A stretch of 41,240 nt of DNA from Pirellulales bacterium (GCA_020846145.1 JADLEL010000112.1:1-41240), one strand, 5' to 3'. Counted from the first letter of the stretch, positions 14,805 to 23,930 are shown. The notes: generated by a model from the letters alone, not told the origin. Program-made: numbers and translations.

Positions 14805-15983
14805 ATGGTGAAAAAAACAACTCGTACAACGCTGGTCAAAGTTCTTCCGCCCCCCCAAAAAACGCCCGTCAAGGGCATTTCGGACAATCGACTTTTTGGC
14901 GATATCCGCGCCCTGATCGAACAATCGCGCGATCGTTTAGCGCGCACGGTAAATTCCGCTCTGGTGGGATTATACTGGAACATCGGTAAGCGGATACGCG
15001 AAGATATTCTCCAAGAAAAGCGGGCGGAATACGGAGAACAGATTGTGCAGACACTGTCTGCACAATTAACGGAAGAGTATGGGAGAGGTTTTGGCCTCCG
15101 AAATCTATTGCGAATGGTTCGATTTGCCGAAGTTTTCCCTGATGAACGAATTGTGTCATCACTGATGACACAATTGACTTGGACCCATCTGATCTACATA
15201 ATTCCCCTCGAAGACCCTCTAAAACGCGATTTTTACGCCGAAATGTGCCGACTGGAACGGTGGAGCACACGGACGTTGCAGGACAAAATAGATCGGCTCC
15301 TCTACGAACGCACCGCCATCAGTAAAAAACCTGATGAAGTGATTCGGGCAGAGATCGATGGATTGCGCGACGCGGACCGATTAACGCCCGACTTAGTCTT
15401 TCGCGATCCCTACTTTCTCGATTTCTTGGGCCTGTCCGGTCATTATGAAGAAAAGGACATGGAAAAGGCGATCTTGCGGGAGTTGGAAGCCTTCATTCTG
15501 GAACTCGGCACCGATTTCGCCTTCCTCGCCCGGCAAAAGCGGATTTCCGTCGATAGCGAGGACTATTACCTCGATCTCTTGTTTTACCACCGGCGGCTCC
15601 GGCGGCTGGTGGCCATCGACCTGAAACTGGGTAAATTCCAGGCAGCCGATAAAGGTCAGATGGAGCTCTATCTCCGCTGGCTCGCAGCGCACGAAACACA
15701 GCCCGGCGAAGAAACGCCGATCGGATTGATCCTATGCGCCGACAAGTCGGAAGAACATGTGAAACTCTTGCGAATGGACGCCGGCGGCATCCACGTGGCG
15801 AGTTATATGGCGGAACTGCCTTCGATTGAAATCTTGCAGAAAAAATTGCACGAGTCCATCCGACTGGCCCGCCAACGACTCGCCGCGCAGAACGATCATC
15901 AACCACCCGAAATGAAATCAACCGCACACGGAAAAACGATCAAATCCAAAAAGAAGCCCAGCCGCAAAGAACATCGAAAATAG
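14805..15983 (+). CDS. DUF1016 (YhcG-type) PD-(D/E)XK nuclease family protein
   Basis: A 392-residue protein of the DUF1016/YhcG family. The N-terminal helical domain runs from about residue 25 to 170 and holds two related motifs, IVQTLSAQL and IVSSLMTQL, 36 residues apart. The C-terminal domain is a PD-(D/E)XK nuclease fold: EDYYLDLLFYHRRL followed by LVAIDLKLGKF and KGQMELYL, giving the D...DLK active-site pattern. Members are linked by family knowledge to restriction, mobile-element and defence loci; the exact function is unsettled. I chose the ATG at 14805; the longer frame begins with TTG. Codon use is more AT-rich than its neighbours, which hints at transfer. It ends ten bases before the DUF5107 gene. 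The gene contains two perfect palindromes, described separately. Confidence 0.87.
   Translation: MVKKTTRTTLVKVLPPPQKTPVKGISDNRLFGDIRALIEQSRDRLARTVNSALVGLYWNIGKRIREDILQEKRAEYGEQIVQTLSAQLTEEYGRGFGLRNLLRMVRFAEVFPDERIVSSLMTQLTWTHLIYIIPLEDPLKRDFYAEMCRLERWSTRTLQDKIDRLLYERTAISKKPDEVIRAEIDGLRDADRLTPDLVFRDPYFLDFLGLSGHYEEKDMEKAILRELEAFILELGTDFAFLARQKRISVDSEDYYLDLLFYHRRLRRLVAIDLKLGKFQAADKGQMELYLRWLAAHETQPGEETPIGLILCADKSEEHVKLLRMDAGGIHVASYMAELPSIEILQKKLHESIRLARQRLAAQNDHQPPEMKSTAHGKTIKSKKKPSRKEHRK
15042..15066. repeat. Perfect 12-1-12 palindrome inside the DUF1016 gene (P1)
   Basis: ATTGTGCAGACA, a central C, then the exact reverse complement TGTCTGCACAAT. The codons read I-V-Q-T-L-S-A-Q-(L). A partner of the same layout lies 108 bp downstream. 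Confidence 0.92.
15149..15175. repeat. Perfect 13-1-13 palindrome inside the DUF1016 gene (P2)
   Basis: AATTGTGTCATCA, a central C, then TGATGACACAATT. The codons read I-V-S-S-L-M-T-Q-L. It shares the outer ATTGTG/CACAAT and the central CA-C-TG with P1, while the four bases between differ on both arms in a paired way. Confidence 0.92.
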
Positions 15984-15992
15984 AAGCTGCCC

Positions 15993-18900
15993 ATGCCCCA
16001 GGCAAATCATTCAAAACCCGTCGTCGTTCGCATCGCCGAGGAGATCATCCCCACCTATCTTCCCGCCGCGCCCGACAAGAACCCCATGTTCTTGGAAAAA
16101 CGGGTGTATCAAGGGAGCAGCGGCAAGGTTTATCCCTTGCCCTTCACCGACCGCATTGTCGAAACCAAGACCGACCGTGCCTGGAAAGCCGTCTGGCTGG
16201 AAAACGAGTATCTGGAAGTCATGGTGCTGCCCGAAATCGGCGGGCGGATCCACGTCGCCCAGGACAAAACCAACGGCTACGACTTCGTCTATCGGCAATC
16301 GGTCATCAAGCCCGCCTTGGTCGGCTTGGCCGGCTCGTGGATTTCCGGGGGGATCGAGTTCAACTGGCCGCAGCACCACCGCCCGGCCACGTTCATGCCC
16401 GTCGATTTTCACGTCGAAGAACACGCCGACGGCTCGAAAACCGTTTGGCTCGGCGATCACGATCCGCTGTCGCGGATGAAAGGCATGCACGGCGTCTGCC
16501 TCCATCCCGGCCGCGCAATCATCGAAGTCAAGGTCCGCGCCTACAACCGCACGCCGCACGTGCAGACCTTCCTGTGGTGGGCGAACGTCGCCACCCGCGT
16601 CCACGAAGCCTATCAATCGTTCTTCCCGCCCGACGTCTATTACGTGGCCGACCACGCCAAGCGGGCGATGAGCGCCTACCCGCTCTGCGAAGGTAAATAC
16701 TACGATGTCAACTACGCCGAGCGAAAGCGCGGCGGCGTGCCCGAAAGCGAGCGGCCCGCGGATTTCATTCCCCCGCATTGCGGCGGCGTCGCTCCGGTCG
16801 CCTACGAACCCAACGATCTCTCCTGGTATGCCAACATTCCCGTGCCAACTTCCTACATGTGCATGGGCAGCCGGGAAGATTTTTTCGGCGGATACGATCA
16901 CGCCCGACAGGCGGGAATCGTTCACGTCGCCAATCATCACATTTCTCCGGGCAAGAAACAGTGGACCTGGGGCAACCACGAATTCGGTTACGCCTGGGAT
17001 CGCAACCTGACCGACGGCGACGGCCCGTACATCGAACTCATGGCCGGCGTCTATACCGACAACCAGCCCGATTTCTCCTTCCTCCAACCGGGCGAAACCA
17101 AGACCTGGAGCCAGTTTTGGTATCCGATCCAAAAAATCGGACCGGCCCAACACGCCAACGCGAAAGCCGCAATAAGCCTGCGGCTCGATAAGCGAAGAAT
17201 CCATATCGGTATCTGCGTCTCCGCGGAATTTCCCGATGCCAAGATCGTCCTCGCCAAGGCCGATCGCCCGATAGCTCAATTTTCCCGCAATCTCATGCCC
17301 GGCGCACCGCTTCTCGAAGAAATCGAACTCCCGCCGCGCGCGGCCGAGACCGATCTCGCGCTGCTCGTGCAGGATGAAACCGGCACGGAGATCATCGCCT
17401 ATCGCCCGTCGCCCCGCGTGCGCGGCGAGGTCCCGCCCCCGGCGACCGAACCGCCGCCGCCGGAAGAAATCGCCGGGACCGACGAACTTTTCATCACCGG
17501 CCTGCACCTCGAGCAATACCGCCATGCCACGCGCGGTCCGACGGCATATTGGCGCGAGGCCCTCCGCCGCGATCCGCTCGATTCCCGCGCGAACAACGCG
17601 CTGGGCCGCTGGCATCTCCGCCGCGGGGAATTCGATGTGGCCGAAAAACATCTCCGCAACGCCATTCGACGCCTCACGCTCCGCAATCCGAATCCTTACG
17701 ACGGCGAACCTTTTTATAACCTCGGCCTTTGCCTGCGATACAAGCTCGATGCGACATCCTTGAACGACGACTCCATTCCAGAAAAGCTCTTTCGCGAAGC
17801 CTACGCCGCTTTTTACAAGGCGACTTGGAACCAATCCTGGGCCGCCGCCGGTTACCACGCCTTGGCTGAAATGGATTGCCGTCATGCCGATTGGCCGCAA
17901 GCCTTGGAGCACCTCGATCGCGCCCTCCGCTTCGACTCCGATAACCTTCGCGCCCGAGACCTGAAAGTCGTCGTCCTCCGCCGGCTAGGCCGCGAGACCG
18001 AAGCCGACGAATTATTGAAACGAACCCTCGCCCTCGATCCGCTCGATTGGTGGGCAATATGGCTGACAGGTCAACCGCTTTCCTACGATGCGCAAATCCA
18101 TCTCGACTTGGCCCACGACTTCGCCCGCGCGGGATTATACGCCGATGCGATCGTACTGCTTTTCGAGAGGACTAGAACATCGGGCGCCGGTGCCATGCCC
18201 ACGCTTGCCGTGGGCATGAGGGAACCGCGAGAATACCCCGAACATGCCCGCGACGAGCGCGGGCATGGCGCCCGACCGCTCGTCGATTACACGCTCGGCT
18301 GGCTCCACGACCGACTCGGCGACAACAAAACGGCTCTCACTTACTACAAAAAAGCGGCATCCCGTTCGCCCGACTACTGCTTCCCCGCGCGGTTGGAGGA
18401 AATCGCCGTTTTGCAAGCCGCCCAAAAAGCCAATCCGCGCGACAACTTCGCCCCGTACTATCTCGGCAACCTGCTCTACGACCGCCGCCGCCGCGAAGAA
18501 GCCCTCCAATGCTGGGAGCAAAGCGCGAAGATCGATCCCGGCTACTCGGTCGTTTGGCGAAATCTCGGCATCGGTTATTTCAATATCCGCAAGCAGCCCG
18601 TCAAAGCCAAAAAGTCCTACGATCGCGCCTTCCGCGCCGCACCGACGAGCGCCCGCTTGCTTTTCGAGCGCGATCAGCTCTGGAAACGGCTCGCCGAATC
18701 GCCTGCCGCGCGGCTCCGCGAACTGGAAAAGCATCTCGACCTCGTCCGCGAGCGCGACGACTTGAGCGTCGAACTTTGCGCTTTGTACAATCAAACCGGA
18801 CGGCACCAGAAAGCGCTGGCGCTGGCAACCGAACGAAATTTCCAGCCCTGGGAAGGCGGCGAAGGACAGGCCCTCGGCGGATATATCCGCAGCCGCCTCG

Positions 18901-19457
18901 CGCTCGGGCGCCTCGCGCTTGCGCAAAAAGATCCCGCTCTCGCGCGCGAGCATTTCGAAGCGGCCCTCTCGCCGCCGCGCAACTTGGGCGAAGCAAAGCA
19001 TCTACTGGCCAACCGGAGCGATATCCACTATTGGCTCGGATGCGCCCTAACCGCGCTCGGCGAAAAGACCGCCGCCCGCGAACGGTGGCTTACCGCCGCG
19101 AATTTTCGCGGCGATTTTCAGGAAATGAGCGCAACCGCGTTTTCCGAAATGACATATTACTCCGCTCTCTCCTGGGAGCGATTGGGCCGTGAAGCCAAGG
19201 CGAAAGAACTGCTCCGAGAATTGCTCGCCTATGCCAAGAAGCTCCAGAAAACGCCGGCCAAGATCGGCTATTTCGCCACGTCGCTGCCGGCGATGCTCCT
19301 CTTCGAAGACGATCTTCAATTCCGGCAGGAAACCACCGCCCTCTTCCTCCAGGCCCAAGCCCGGCTCGGCCTCGGCCAGAATGCCCGCGCCAAAAAGCTC
19401 CTCGAAACCGTCCTTCAGCGCGATCCCAACCACGCCCTCGCCGCCGATCTCGTTTAG
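15993..19457 (+). CDS. DUF5107 and tetratricopeptide-repeat protein
   Basis: A 1154-residue protein. Residues 1-390 form a DUF5107 domain, a galactose-mutarotase-like beta-sandwich related to carbohydrate-binding folds, with the conserved stretch LPEIGGRIHVAQDKTNGYDF and GGIEFNWPQHHRP. Residues about 500-1150 are TPR helices in many copies (for example PYYLGNLLYDRRRREEAL), which usually hold protein partners. No signal peptide is visible, so it is probably cytoplasmic. Bacterial DUF5107-TPR proteins often accompany sugar-use genes; a role in sensing or handling a glycan is inference. Residues about 730-761 (from SGAGAMPTLAVGM to HGARPL) are translated from a repeat that breaks the pattern between two TPR units. 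The start codon lies ten bases after the DUF1016 stop; no such functional link is known. Confidence 0.85.
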   Translation: MPQANHSKPVVVRIAEEIIPTYLPAAPDKNPMFLEKRVYQGSSGKVYPLPFTDRIVETKTDRAWKAVWLENEYLEVMVLPEIGGRIHVAQDKTNGYDFVYRQSVIKPALVGLAGSWISGGIEFNWPQHHRPATFMPVDFHVEEHADGSKTVWLGDHDPLSRMKGMHGVCLHPGRAIIEVKVRAYNRTPHVQTFLWWANVATRVHEAYQSFFPPDVYYVADHAKRAMSAYPLCEGKYYDVNYAERKRGGVPESERPADFIPPHCGGVAPVAYEPNDLSWYANIPVPTSYMCMGSREDFFGGYDHARQAGIVHVANHHISPGKKQWTWGNHEFGYAWDRNLTDGDGPYIELMAGVYTDNQPDFSFLQPGETKTWSQFWYPIQKIGPAQHANAKAAISLRLDKRRIHIGICVSAEFPDAKIVLAKADRPIAQFSRNLMPGAPLLEEIELPPRAAETDLALLVQDETGTEIIAYRPSPRVRGEVPPPATEPPPPEEIAGTDELFITGLHLEQYRHATRGPTAYWREALRRDPLDSRANNALGRWHLRRGEFDVAEKHLRNAIRRLTLRNPNPYDGEPFYNLGLCLRYKLDATSLNDDSIPEKLFREAYAAFYKATWNQSWAAAGYHALAEMDCRHADWPQALEHLDRALRFDSDNLRARDLKVVVLRRLGRETEADELLKRTLALDPLDWWAIWLTGQPLSYDAQIHLDLAHDFARAGLYADAIVLLFERTRTSGAGAMPTLAVGMREPREYPEHARDERGHGARPLVDYTLGWLHDRLGDNKTALTYYKKAASRSPDYCFPARLEEIAVLQAAQKANPRDNFAPYYLGNLLYDRRRREEALQCWEQSAKIDPGYSVVWRNLGIGYFNIRKQPVKAKKSYDRAFRAAPTSARLLFERDQLWKRLAESPAARLRELEKHLDLVRERDDLSVELCALYNQTGRHQKALALATERNFQPWEGGEGQALGGYIRSRLALGRLALAQKDPALAREHFEAALSPPRNLGEAKHLLANRSDIHYWLGCALTALGEKTAARERWLTAANFRGDFQEMSATAFSEMTYYSALSWERLGREAKAKELLRELLAYAKKLQKTPAKIGYFATSLPAMLLFEDDLQFRQETTALFLQAQARLGLGQNARAKKLLETVLQRDPNHALAADLV
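18181..18274. repeat. Paired-hairpin repeat (ATGCCCACG family) inside the DUF5107/TPR gene
   Basis: Outer arms CGGGCGCC...ATGCCC and GGGCATGGCGCCCG are inverted. Each half is itself a hairpin: ATGCCCACG-CTTGC-CGTGGGCAT and ATGCCCGCG-ACGAG-CGCGGGCAT. The element lies in frame within the TPR region. Confidence 0.82.
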
Positions 19458-19481
19458 CACGTATCATTCAAAAAGCGATTT

Positions 19482-19536
19482 GTAGAAGCGGCATCTTGCC
19501 GCTTTTGCCTAAAATGCGGCAGGATGCCGCATCTAC
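19482..19536. repeat. Repeat R5 (GTAGAAGCGGCATCTTGCCGC)
   Basis: Two hairpin units facing each other: GTAGAAGCGGCATCTTGCC and GGCAGGATGCCGCATCTAC, joined by GCTTTTGCCTAAAATGC. It lies between the converging DUF5107 and lipoprotein genes and could serve as a two-way terminator. A single R3 arm (GGAGCCAACGGCGACGGA, 19565-19582) follows. Other R5 copies are at 22150 and 38263. Confidence 0.88.
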
Positions 19537-19630
19537 AATGTTTATGATTAATCCTGGTCAATCCGGAGCCAACGGCGACGGAGTGCGGCGATGCATAAGT
19601 CATCAGGACGACGCCAATCTACTCGTTCCT

Positions 19631-21982
19631 TCACTTGGTAACATCCACGCTCTGTTCCTTGCGGACCGGCACTAGTATCTTCCGACTGCTCATATTTGCC
19701 CTAAAGGAATAGTTGCCTTCCGCAAGAGCCTTCACCAAAACGCGGTAGCGCTGCGGTTGGCCCGGCGGAAGAGTAGGAATCGGCTCGAAACACACGGTTT
19801 GTTTTCCATAACGGTTCTCGACGCGATGCTTCGGATTACTCGGCGGACCGACGGTCCCCAGCGGAAAGAACACGAGTCCCACGGGCACTTCCACCTCGAC
19901 CGTCACGTTTTGCTCGTCCTCGTTCCCATGATTCACCACCGTGATGAGGCAGTTGAACTGCTTCCCCACCCGCGCCGGATTCGCGGAACAGGTCATGGCC
20001 ATTTGCATCGTCGATTCCGCCTCCGTACCGGGGGCATCCCCCGGCGGCGCATCCGCCGCGAGTATTTCGCATCCCGCTTCGCCCTCCGCCCGCCCGCCTT
20101 CCGCGCTCGTTACGCGCACGGCGGCCTTTGCCCGCGGCGAAGGCTGCAAACATTTACTTTGAATTTCGAGCTTGAGCTTCATGCCGGCGGGCAGATCCGG
20201 CTGGAGATAATACAATCCCCCTTTGTCGTGCCAGAAACCTTGCGAGGCGATGGTCTTGCCGGTTTCCCGCTCGAACACGGGATCGAGCAGCGCCTCGACC
20301 CTCAAATTATGGTGCGCCTTCGTTCCCTTGTTCGTGATTTCGATCTTGAACGGCGCAATCTCTCCTACGGTGCGCTTCGTCGGCGGGCCGGTAACTTTTA
20401 TGTCCAGGTCGAATTGTCCGGCGGCCGGCGTTCCCGTTCCTCCCGGCGGCGTTCCGGCCTCTGCCCCGCGGGCGGTATCGCCGTATTTTTCTCTCGGCGG
20501 CGGCGTACCCGAAGCCGGTCCGCCGGTTCCGCTCGGAGGCAGCGACGCCCCTACTCCCATCACGTACGCTTTTTTGCCGGCGATCGTCTTTCCGTTCGCG
20601 TCGAGCACCTTCACCGTATGGCATTGCATGCCGGGCTGCAGCACCTTGAACGTTAACGAGATTTTCGCAGGCTGATTGGCCGCGAGGGCTCCCAAGTCGG
20701 CATCGACATGATTTTTCCGCTCGACGTCTTTAGCATGTTGCAACCCCGGATCGAAAGCATCGTATAGCTTGAGCTTTTCCAGCCGCTGCGCGGTGCGGTT
20801 GGTAATCGTGATGTCGAACTTCGCCTCGCTGCCGACCGGCGTGGGCGGCGGCTCGGAAATGCTTATCTCGATGGGCGATGCGCTCGCTCCCGCCGCGCCG
20901 GCGCTCGGAACTACTCCCGCCGCGCCGCCCGCTCCCGCGCCGACTCCGCTGGGAACTCCCGCGGGCGCGGGAACGGCGTTTCCGCCCGTCGGTCCGATGT
21001 TCTGCGCAGGCACGGGCGAAGTCGTCCAAGTAACCATCGCCGCGCCGCGGCCAAGAACCACCTTCTTTCCGCCCGCTCCCGGCAAGTCCCCCGGCCGCAT
21101 CACTTCGATATTGATCTGGTTCGTGCCATTGGCGGGCGCTTTCTGGAATAATTCCGCGCTCGCCTGCCCCGCCGCGTTGGTAACGACCTCGACCGAGATC
21201 GCCCCGTCCGGCGAAAATCCCGCCGGCGGTCCGCCGACGACCGAATAGCGCACCACCCAACCCCCGCATGGGCTTTGCGACGTGCGTTTCGAGACCATCG
21301 TCGTCAGCGCGTGCTTGGTCCCGGTTTGGATAATCGCGGGAGATGGAAACCGCCAATTCACGTCCAGCCAGTGGATCGTCGCCGACTTCTGCCGGCAATT
21401 CCAGCCGTAAACTTCCGGTGCGGCGACCGTTACCACGCTGTCCCCTTCGATCGCCGAGGTCAGCGCGACCCAGCTTTGTCCGCTGGTTACGGCCACGTCA
21501 TCCGCCGGATCGGGCGTACCGCGCGTGAGTTGCTCGTAGAGATGCAGCGTCCCGCCCACAGCATAAGTGCCGGAGACGATTTTATGCGGATGGTTATCGC
21601 CCAAGAGCCGGTCGAAGCAATCGGACTCGGCGATTTTCGTGAACTGCCCGACGGTGCCCGGCGAGATCGTCCATTCCAAGCGGCGATGGGCCTTCAGATA
21701 CCCGTCCGCCCCGGCGACGCCCGCCACCAAATACACTTCGCTCCCGACCGGCGCGATCTGCTCGGCAGGCGAAATGGTAACTCCGATGATCTCAGGATCC
21801 CCGGGTGGGGCCTGCGGATTGCCGTACCCGCCCACGGGACTCTGCGGCGCCACCGAATCGGGCGCAAAAACATGCTCCCCCGTCGGATCGATCCGCGGCG
21901 TTTGCCAATTCGCGCACCCCGATCCCACCGCGGCCGCCGCCGCGAGGAACCACAATCGGCAACTCATCCCTGATCGCCACAT
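19631..21982 (-). CDS. Large secreted lipoprotein-like protein with DUF11 repeats
   Basis: A 783-residue envelope protein. The N-terminus (LWFLAAAAAVGSGCANW) is a signal peptide with a cysteine at about residue 23 that fits a loose lipobox. The first 300 residues hold Ig-like strands (VTISPAEQIAPVGSEVYLVAGV). A proline-, glycine- and alanine-rich linker follows, then about three DUF11/CARDB-type beta-sandwich repeats, each with the pattern P-x-x-V/R-x-G..F-x-I-x-I-x-N-x-G (for example FKIEITNKGTKAHHNL). In planctomycetes such proteins are common on the outer surface; a structural or adhesion role is inference. ATG codons at 21982 and 21967 are both possible. It lies downstream of the Wzz-like gene on the same strand, with 282 bp of repeats between them. 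Confidence 0.78.
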   Translation of the reverse strand: MWRSGMSCRLWFLAAAAAVGSGCANWQTPRIDPTGEHVFAPDSVAPQSPVGGYGNPQAPPGDPEIIGVTISPAEQIAPVGSEVYLVAGVAGADGYLKAHRRLEWTISPGTVGQFTKIAESDCFDRLLGDNHPHKIVSGTYAVGGTLHLYEQLTRGTPDPADDVAVTSGQSWVALTSAIEGDSVVTVAAPEVYGWNCRQKSATIHWLDVNWRFPSPAIIQTGTKHALTTMVSKRTSQSPCGGWVVRYSVVGGPPAGFSPDGAISVEVVTNAAGQASAELFQKAPANGTNQINIEVMRPGDLPGAGGKKVVLGRGAAMVTWTTSPVPAQNIGPTGGNAVPAPAGVPSGVGAGAGGAAGVVPSAGAAGASASPIEISISEPPPTPVGSEAKFDITITNRTAQRLEKLKLYDAFDPGLQHAKDVERKNHVDADLGALAANQPAKISLTFKVLQPGMQCHTVKVLDANGKTIAGKKAYVMGVGASLPPSGTGGPASGTPPPREKYGDTARGAEAGTPPGGTGTPAAGQFDLDIKVTGPPTKRTVGEIAPFKIEITNKGTKAHHNLRVEALLDPVFERETGKTIASQGFWHDKGGLYYLQPDLPAGMKLKLEIQSKCLQPSPRAKAAVRVTSAEGGRAEGEAGCEILAADAPPGDAPGTEAESTMQMAMTCSANPARVGKQFNCLITVVNHGNEDEQNVTVEVEVPVGLVFFPLGTVGPPSNPKHRVENRYGKQTVCFEPIPTLPPGQPQRYRVLVKALAEGNYSFRANMSSRKILVPVRKEQSVDVTK

Positions 21983-22149
21983 GGCCCGACTTTCCTATCG
22001 CGCGGAATTCCACCATGCAAATCTACCACCTATTTTGGGAAAAATGGGAATTTTTTGCAACATCGAATGCTGCCAAAAGAGAACGCGCCGGTATTATCGG
22101 TGTAAATAGAAGAGGTTATCGTAACCCGCATTATTCATAAAGGCGATTT

Positions 22150-22204
22150 GTAGAAGCGGCATCTTGCCGCTTTTGCTTAAAATGCGGCAGGATGCCGCAT
22201 CTAC
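22150..22204. repeat. Repeat R5 copy
   Basis: Same structure as 19482-19536, with the same flanks (AGGCGATTT before, GATGTTTATG after), so the conserved element is longer than the two hairpins. A separate GGTGGGTCGAGCGCAGCGAA element follows at about 22230-22257. Confidence 0.88.
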
Positions 22205-22264
22205 GATGTTTATGGATAATCCCGGCTAAGGTGGGTCGAGCGCAGCGAAGACCCGCCATGAGTT

Positions 22265-23737
22265 CTAATGTTGAATGATCGCCCAAGTGCAGACCGCAAA
22301 CATCATCAATCCGCTTATGAATAGCCCCCATCGAAAAATCCGCTTACGGCGTTTTACCGACCGGGGATCGACCGCCGGATTGTAACTGGGGACCACGCCG
22401 ATGATCGGAGTTGCGGTCAGCCGCTGAAGCTCTTCGACGCTGCCGATCGGCGGCTCGATCGATTTGCCCGTGCAAATCAAGCCCACGCCGAGGCCGATCA
22501 TCGCGCCGGCCAGCCACCCCAACGGACTCGGCGATGGCGTTTTCGCGGCGACCTTCGGCGGCATCCACACCCGAACGCCGATTTCCGGCGCTAGATTTCG
22601 CTGCGCGAGGGAAGTCCGTTCCCGCGCAACCGCCTCGCGATGCGCTAGGGCCGCCGTTACGGCCTGTTCTTCGAGTTGGGCCAGGAATTCGGCATCCTCG
22701 GCATCTTGTTGTTCACGTTGAATCTGTGCGACCGTCCCCTCTTCCGGCCGACCCTCGCGGGGCGTTTGCAGAGGCGTACTGGGACCGATCTCTTCCGTCG
22801 GATGGAGCGCATTTTCCGTAGAAAGCCAACGGACGGTTATGGCCAGCAGCGTTTCGCACTCGTAGATTTGCTCTTTCAGATAAACCACTTCGGGATGCAG
22901 CGCGGTCCGCTTTTCCAGCAGTTTCGCTTCCTTTTCCCGCATTGCGGCGAGATCGTTCTGGAGTTTCAACCACTCGGTGTTCTCGATCTTCGACTCATCT
23001 CGCGGCAACTCCGCCGAGTTCTCCTTCGTATGTGGAGAGTGGAGGGTGGAGAGCGGAGGGTGGACTTGGCGATTGAGTGAGGCATCTTCCGCCGCCTCTT
23101 GACAGTCCAGGTAGGCTTGGAATAGATCGAGCACGGCCACCGCATCTTCATAATCTCGTTTCGCTCGATCGGATACCGTTCTCGCTGCGGTGCATTCCCG
23201 TTCGCAACCGGTCATCCAAGCCGCGCGATATCGCTCGGCATACTGTTGCCCCAAGCACTTCAACAAAATCGCCGCATCCTGGGAATTCGGCCAAGATGAA
23301 GCCAAACGCAGGCACTTCCCCCCCATCGGAGATTCTTCGACTTCTACCATGAGCGAGCGGCGAAGTTTTTCCAATTCGGCCGCTGCCGGCGTGGAAATGC
23401 TATTCTTTCCCGTCGCGCGCCTCAATTCGCGCCACGCTTGCCGAAGTTGTTCCGGCGCAGTAACTTGTTCTTTGATCCGCTGAACCGTTTTCGCGCAAAC
23501 TTGAGTTCGATTCAAAGAATTTCGCCCGCTGGAAGCAGCGTTATCCTGGGAAAAAACCGGCGGGCGTTGTTCGACGATCGCCATCGCCGATTCGTTTATC
23601 GCGGCAACCGATGGTGCGCGCATGTGTTCCCAAAGCTGTGCCGCGAGAATCGTCAACGCGAAAGTCGCTAGGGCAAGCACTGCCGTCGGCTTCCATGAAG
23701 TACCCTGACGAACGGCAGGAGGTAATTCGGCGTTCAT
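22265..23737 (-). CDS. Wzz-like polysaccharide chain-length determinant protein
   Basis: A 490-residue inner-membrane protein. The first membrane helix is at about residues 18-36 (AVLALATFALTILAAQLW). A long, charged, largely coiled-coil periplasmic region follows (KLQNDLAAMREKEAKLLEKR, TALHPEVVYLKEQI). The typical GNVR-like return to the membrane is near residue 400 (LAPEIGVRVWMPP, then the helix LGWLAGAMIGLGVGLICTG). Unusually, a third helix lies at the extreme C-terminus (FRWGLFISGLMMFAVCTWAII). Wzz proteins set polymer length together with a BY-kinase; the likely partner is at 11616-12818. A short repeat-derived stretch (VHPPLSTLHSPHT, about residues 225-237) interrupts the coiled-coil region. 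The family match is by layout rather than a strong motif, so confidence is moderate. Confidence 0.72.
   Translation of the reverse strand: MNAELPPAVRQGTSWKPTAVLALATFALTILAAQLWEHMRAPSVAAINESAMAIVEQRPPVFSQDNAASSGRNSLNRTQVCAKTVQRIKEQVTAPEQLRQAWRELRRATGKNSISTPAAAELEKLRRSLMVEVEESPMGGKCLRLASSWPNSQDAAILLKCLGQQYAERYRAAWMTGCERECTAARTVSDRAKRDYEDAVAVLDLFQAYLDCQEAAEDASLNRQVHPPLSTLHSPHTKENSAELPRDESKIENTEWLKLQNDLAAMREKEAKLLEKRTALHPEVVYLKEQIYECETLLAITVRWLSTENALHPTEEIGPSTPLQTPREGRPEEGTVAQIQREQQDAEDAEFLAQLEEQAVTAALAHREAVARERTSLAQRNLAPEIGVRVWMPPKVAAKTPSPSPLGWLAGAMIGLGVGLICTGKSIEPPIGSVEELQRLTATPIIGVVPSYNPAVDPRSVKRRKRIFRWGLFISGLMMFAVCTWAIIQH
23032..23065. repeat. Purine-rich GTGGAGAGTGGAGGGTGGAG repeat inside the wzz-like gene
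   Basis: Imperfect units of GTGGAGAGTGGAGGGTGGAG-type sequence are translated on the minus strand as VHPPLSTLHSPHT. The composition differs sharply from the surrounding coiled-coil codons. Confidence 0.6.
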
Positions 23738-23872
23738 GATATATCAAGCGGAAAATTGTAGGCAGGAAAGATTTCACCCATTCTTTCGTCATCGACTTAC
23801 GATCATTCCTAACTTAACAAGATTGCCTAATTTTACATATAGATCCAGCCTGACGGGTGGGACTGTAACCGT

Positions 23873-23930
23873 GTAGGTTATGCTTTAGCATAACATTTGG
23901 GAGTGGTTGTTATGCTAAAGCATAACCTAC
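23873..23930. repeat. Repeat R2, canonical inverted pair
   Basis: GTAGGTTATGCTTTAGCATA at 23873 and its exact reverse complement ending at 23930, around a 14-bp centre. The arms are 22 bp and perfect. It lies in the divergent wzz-trpF gap, 13 bp before the trpF start codon. Confidence 0.9.

Noticed and set aside
16011..17912. A 633-residue open frame on the minus strand opposite the DUF5107 gene
   Set aside because: GC-rich third positions of the real gene leave the opposite strand open. It has no recognisable domain, while the plus strand matches DUF5107/TPR.
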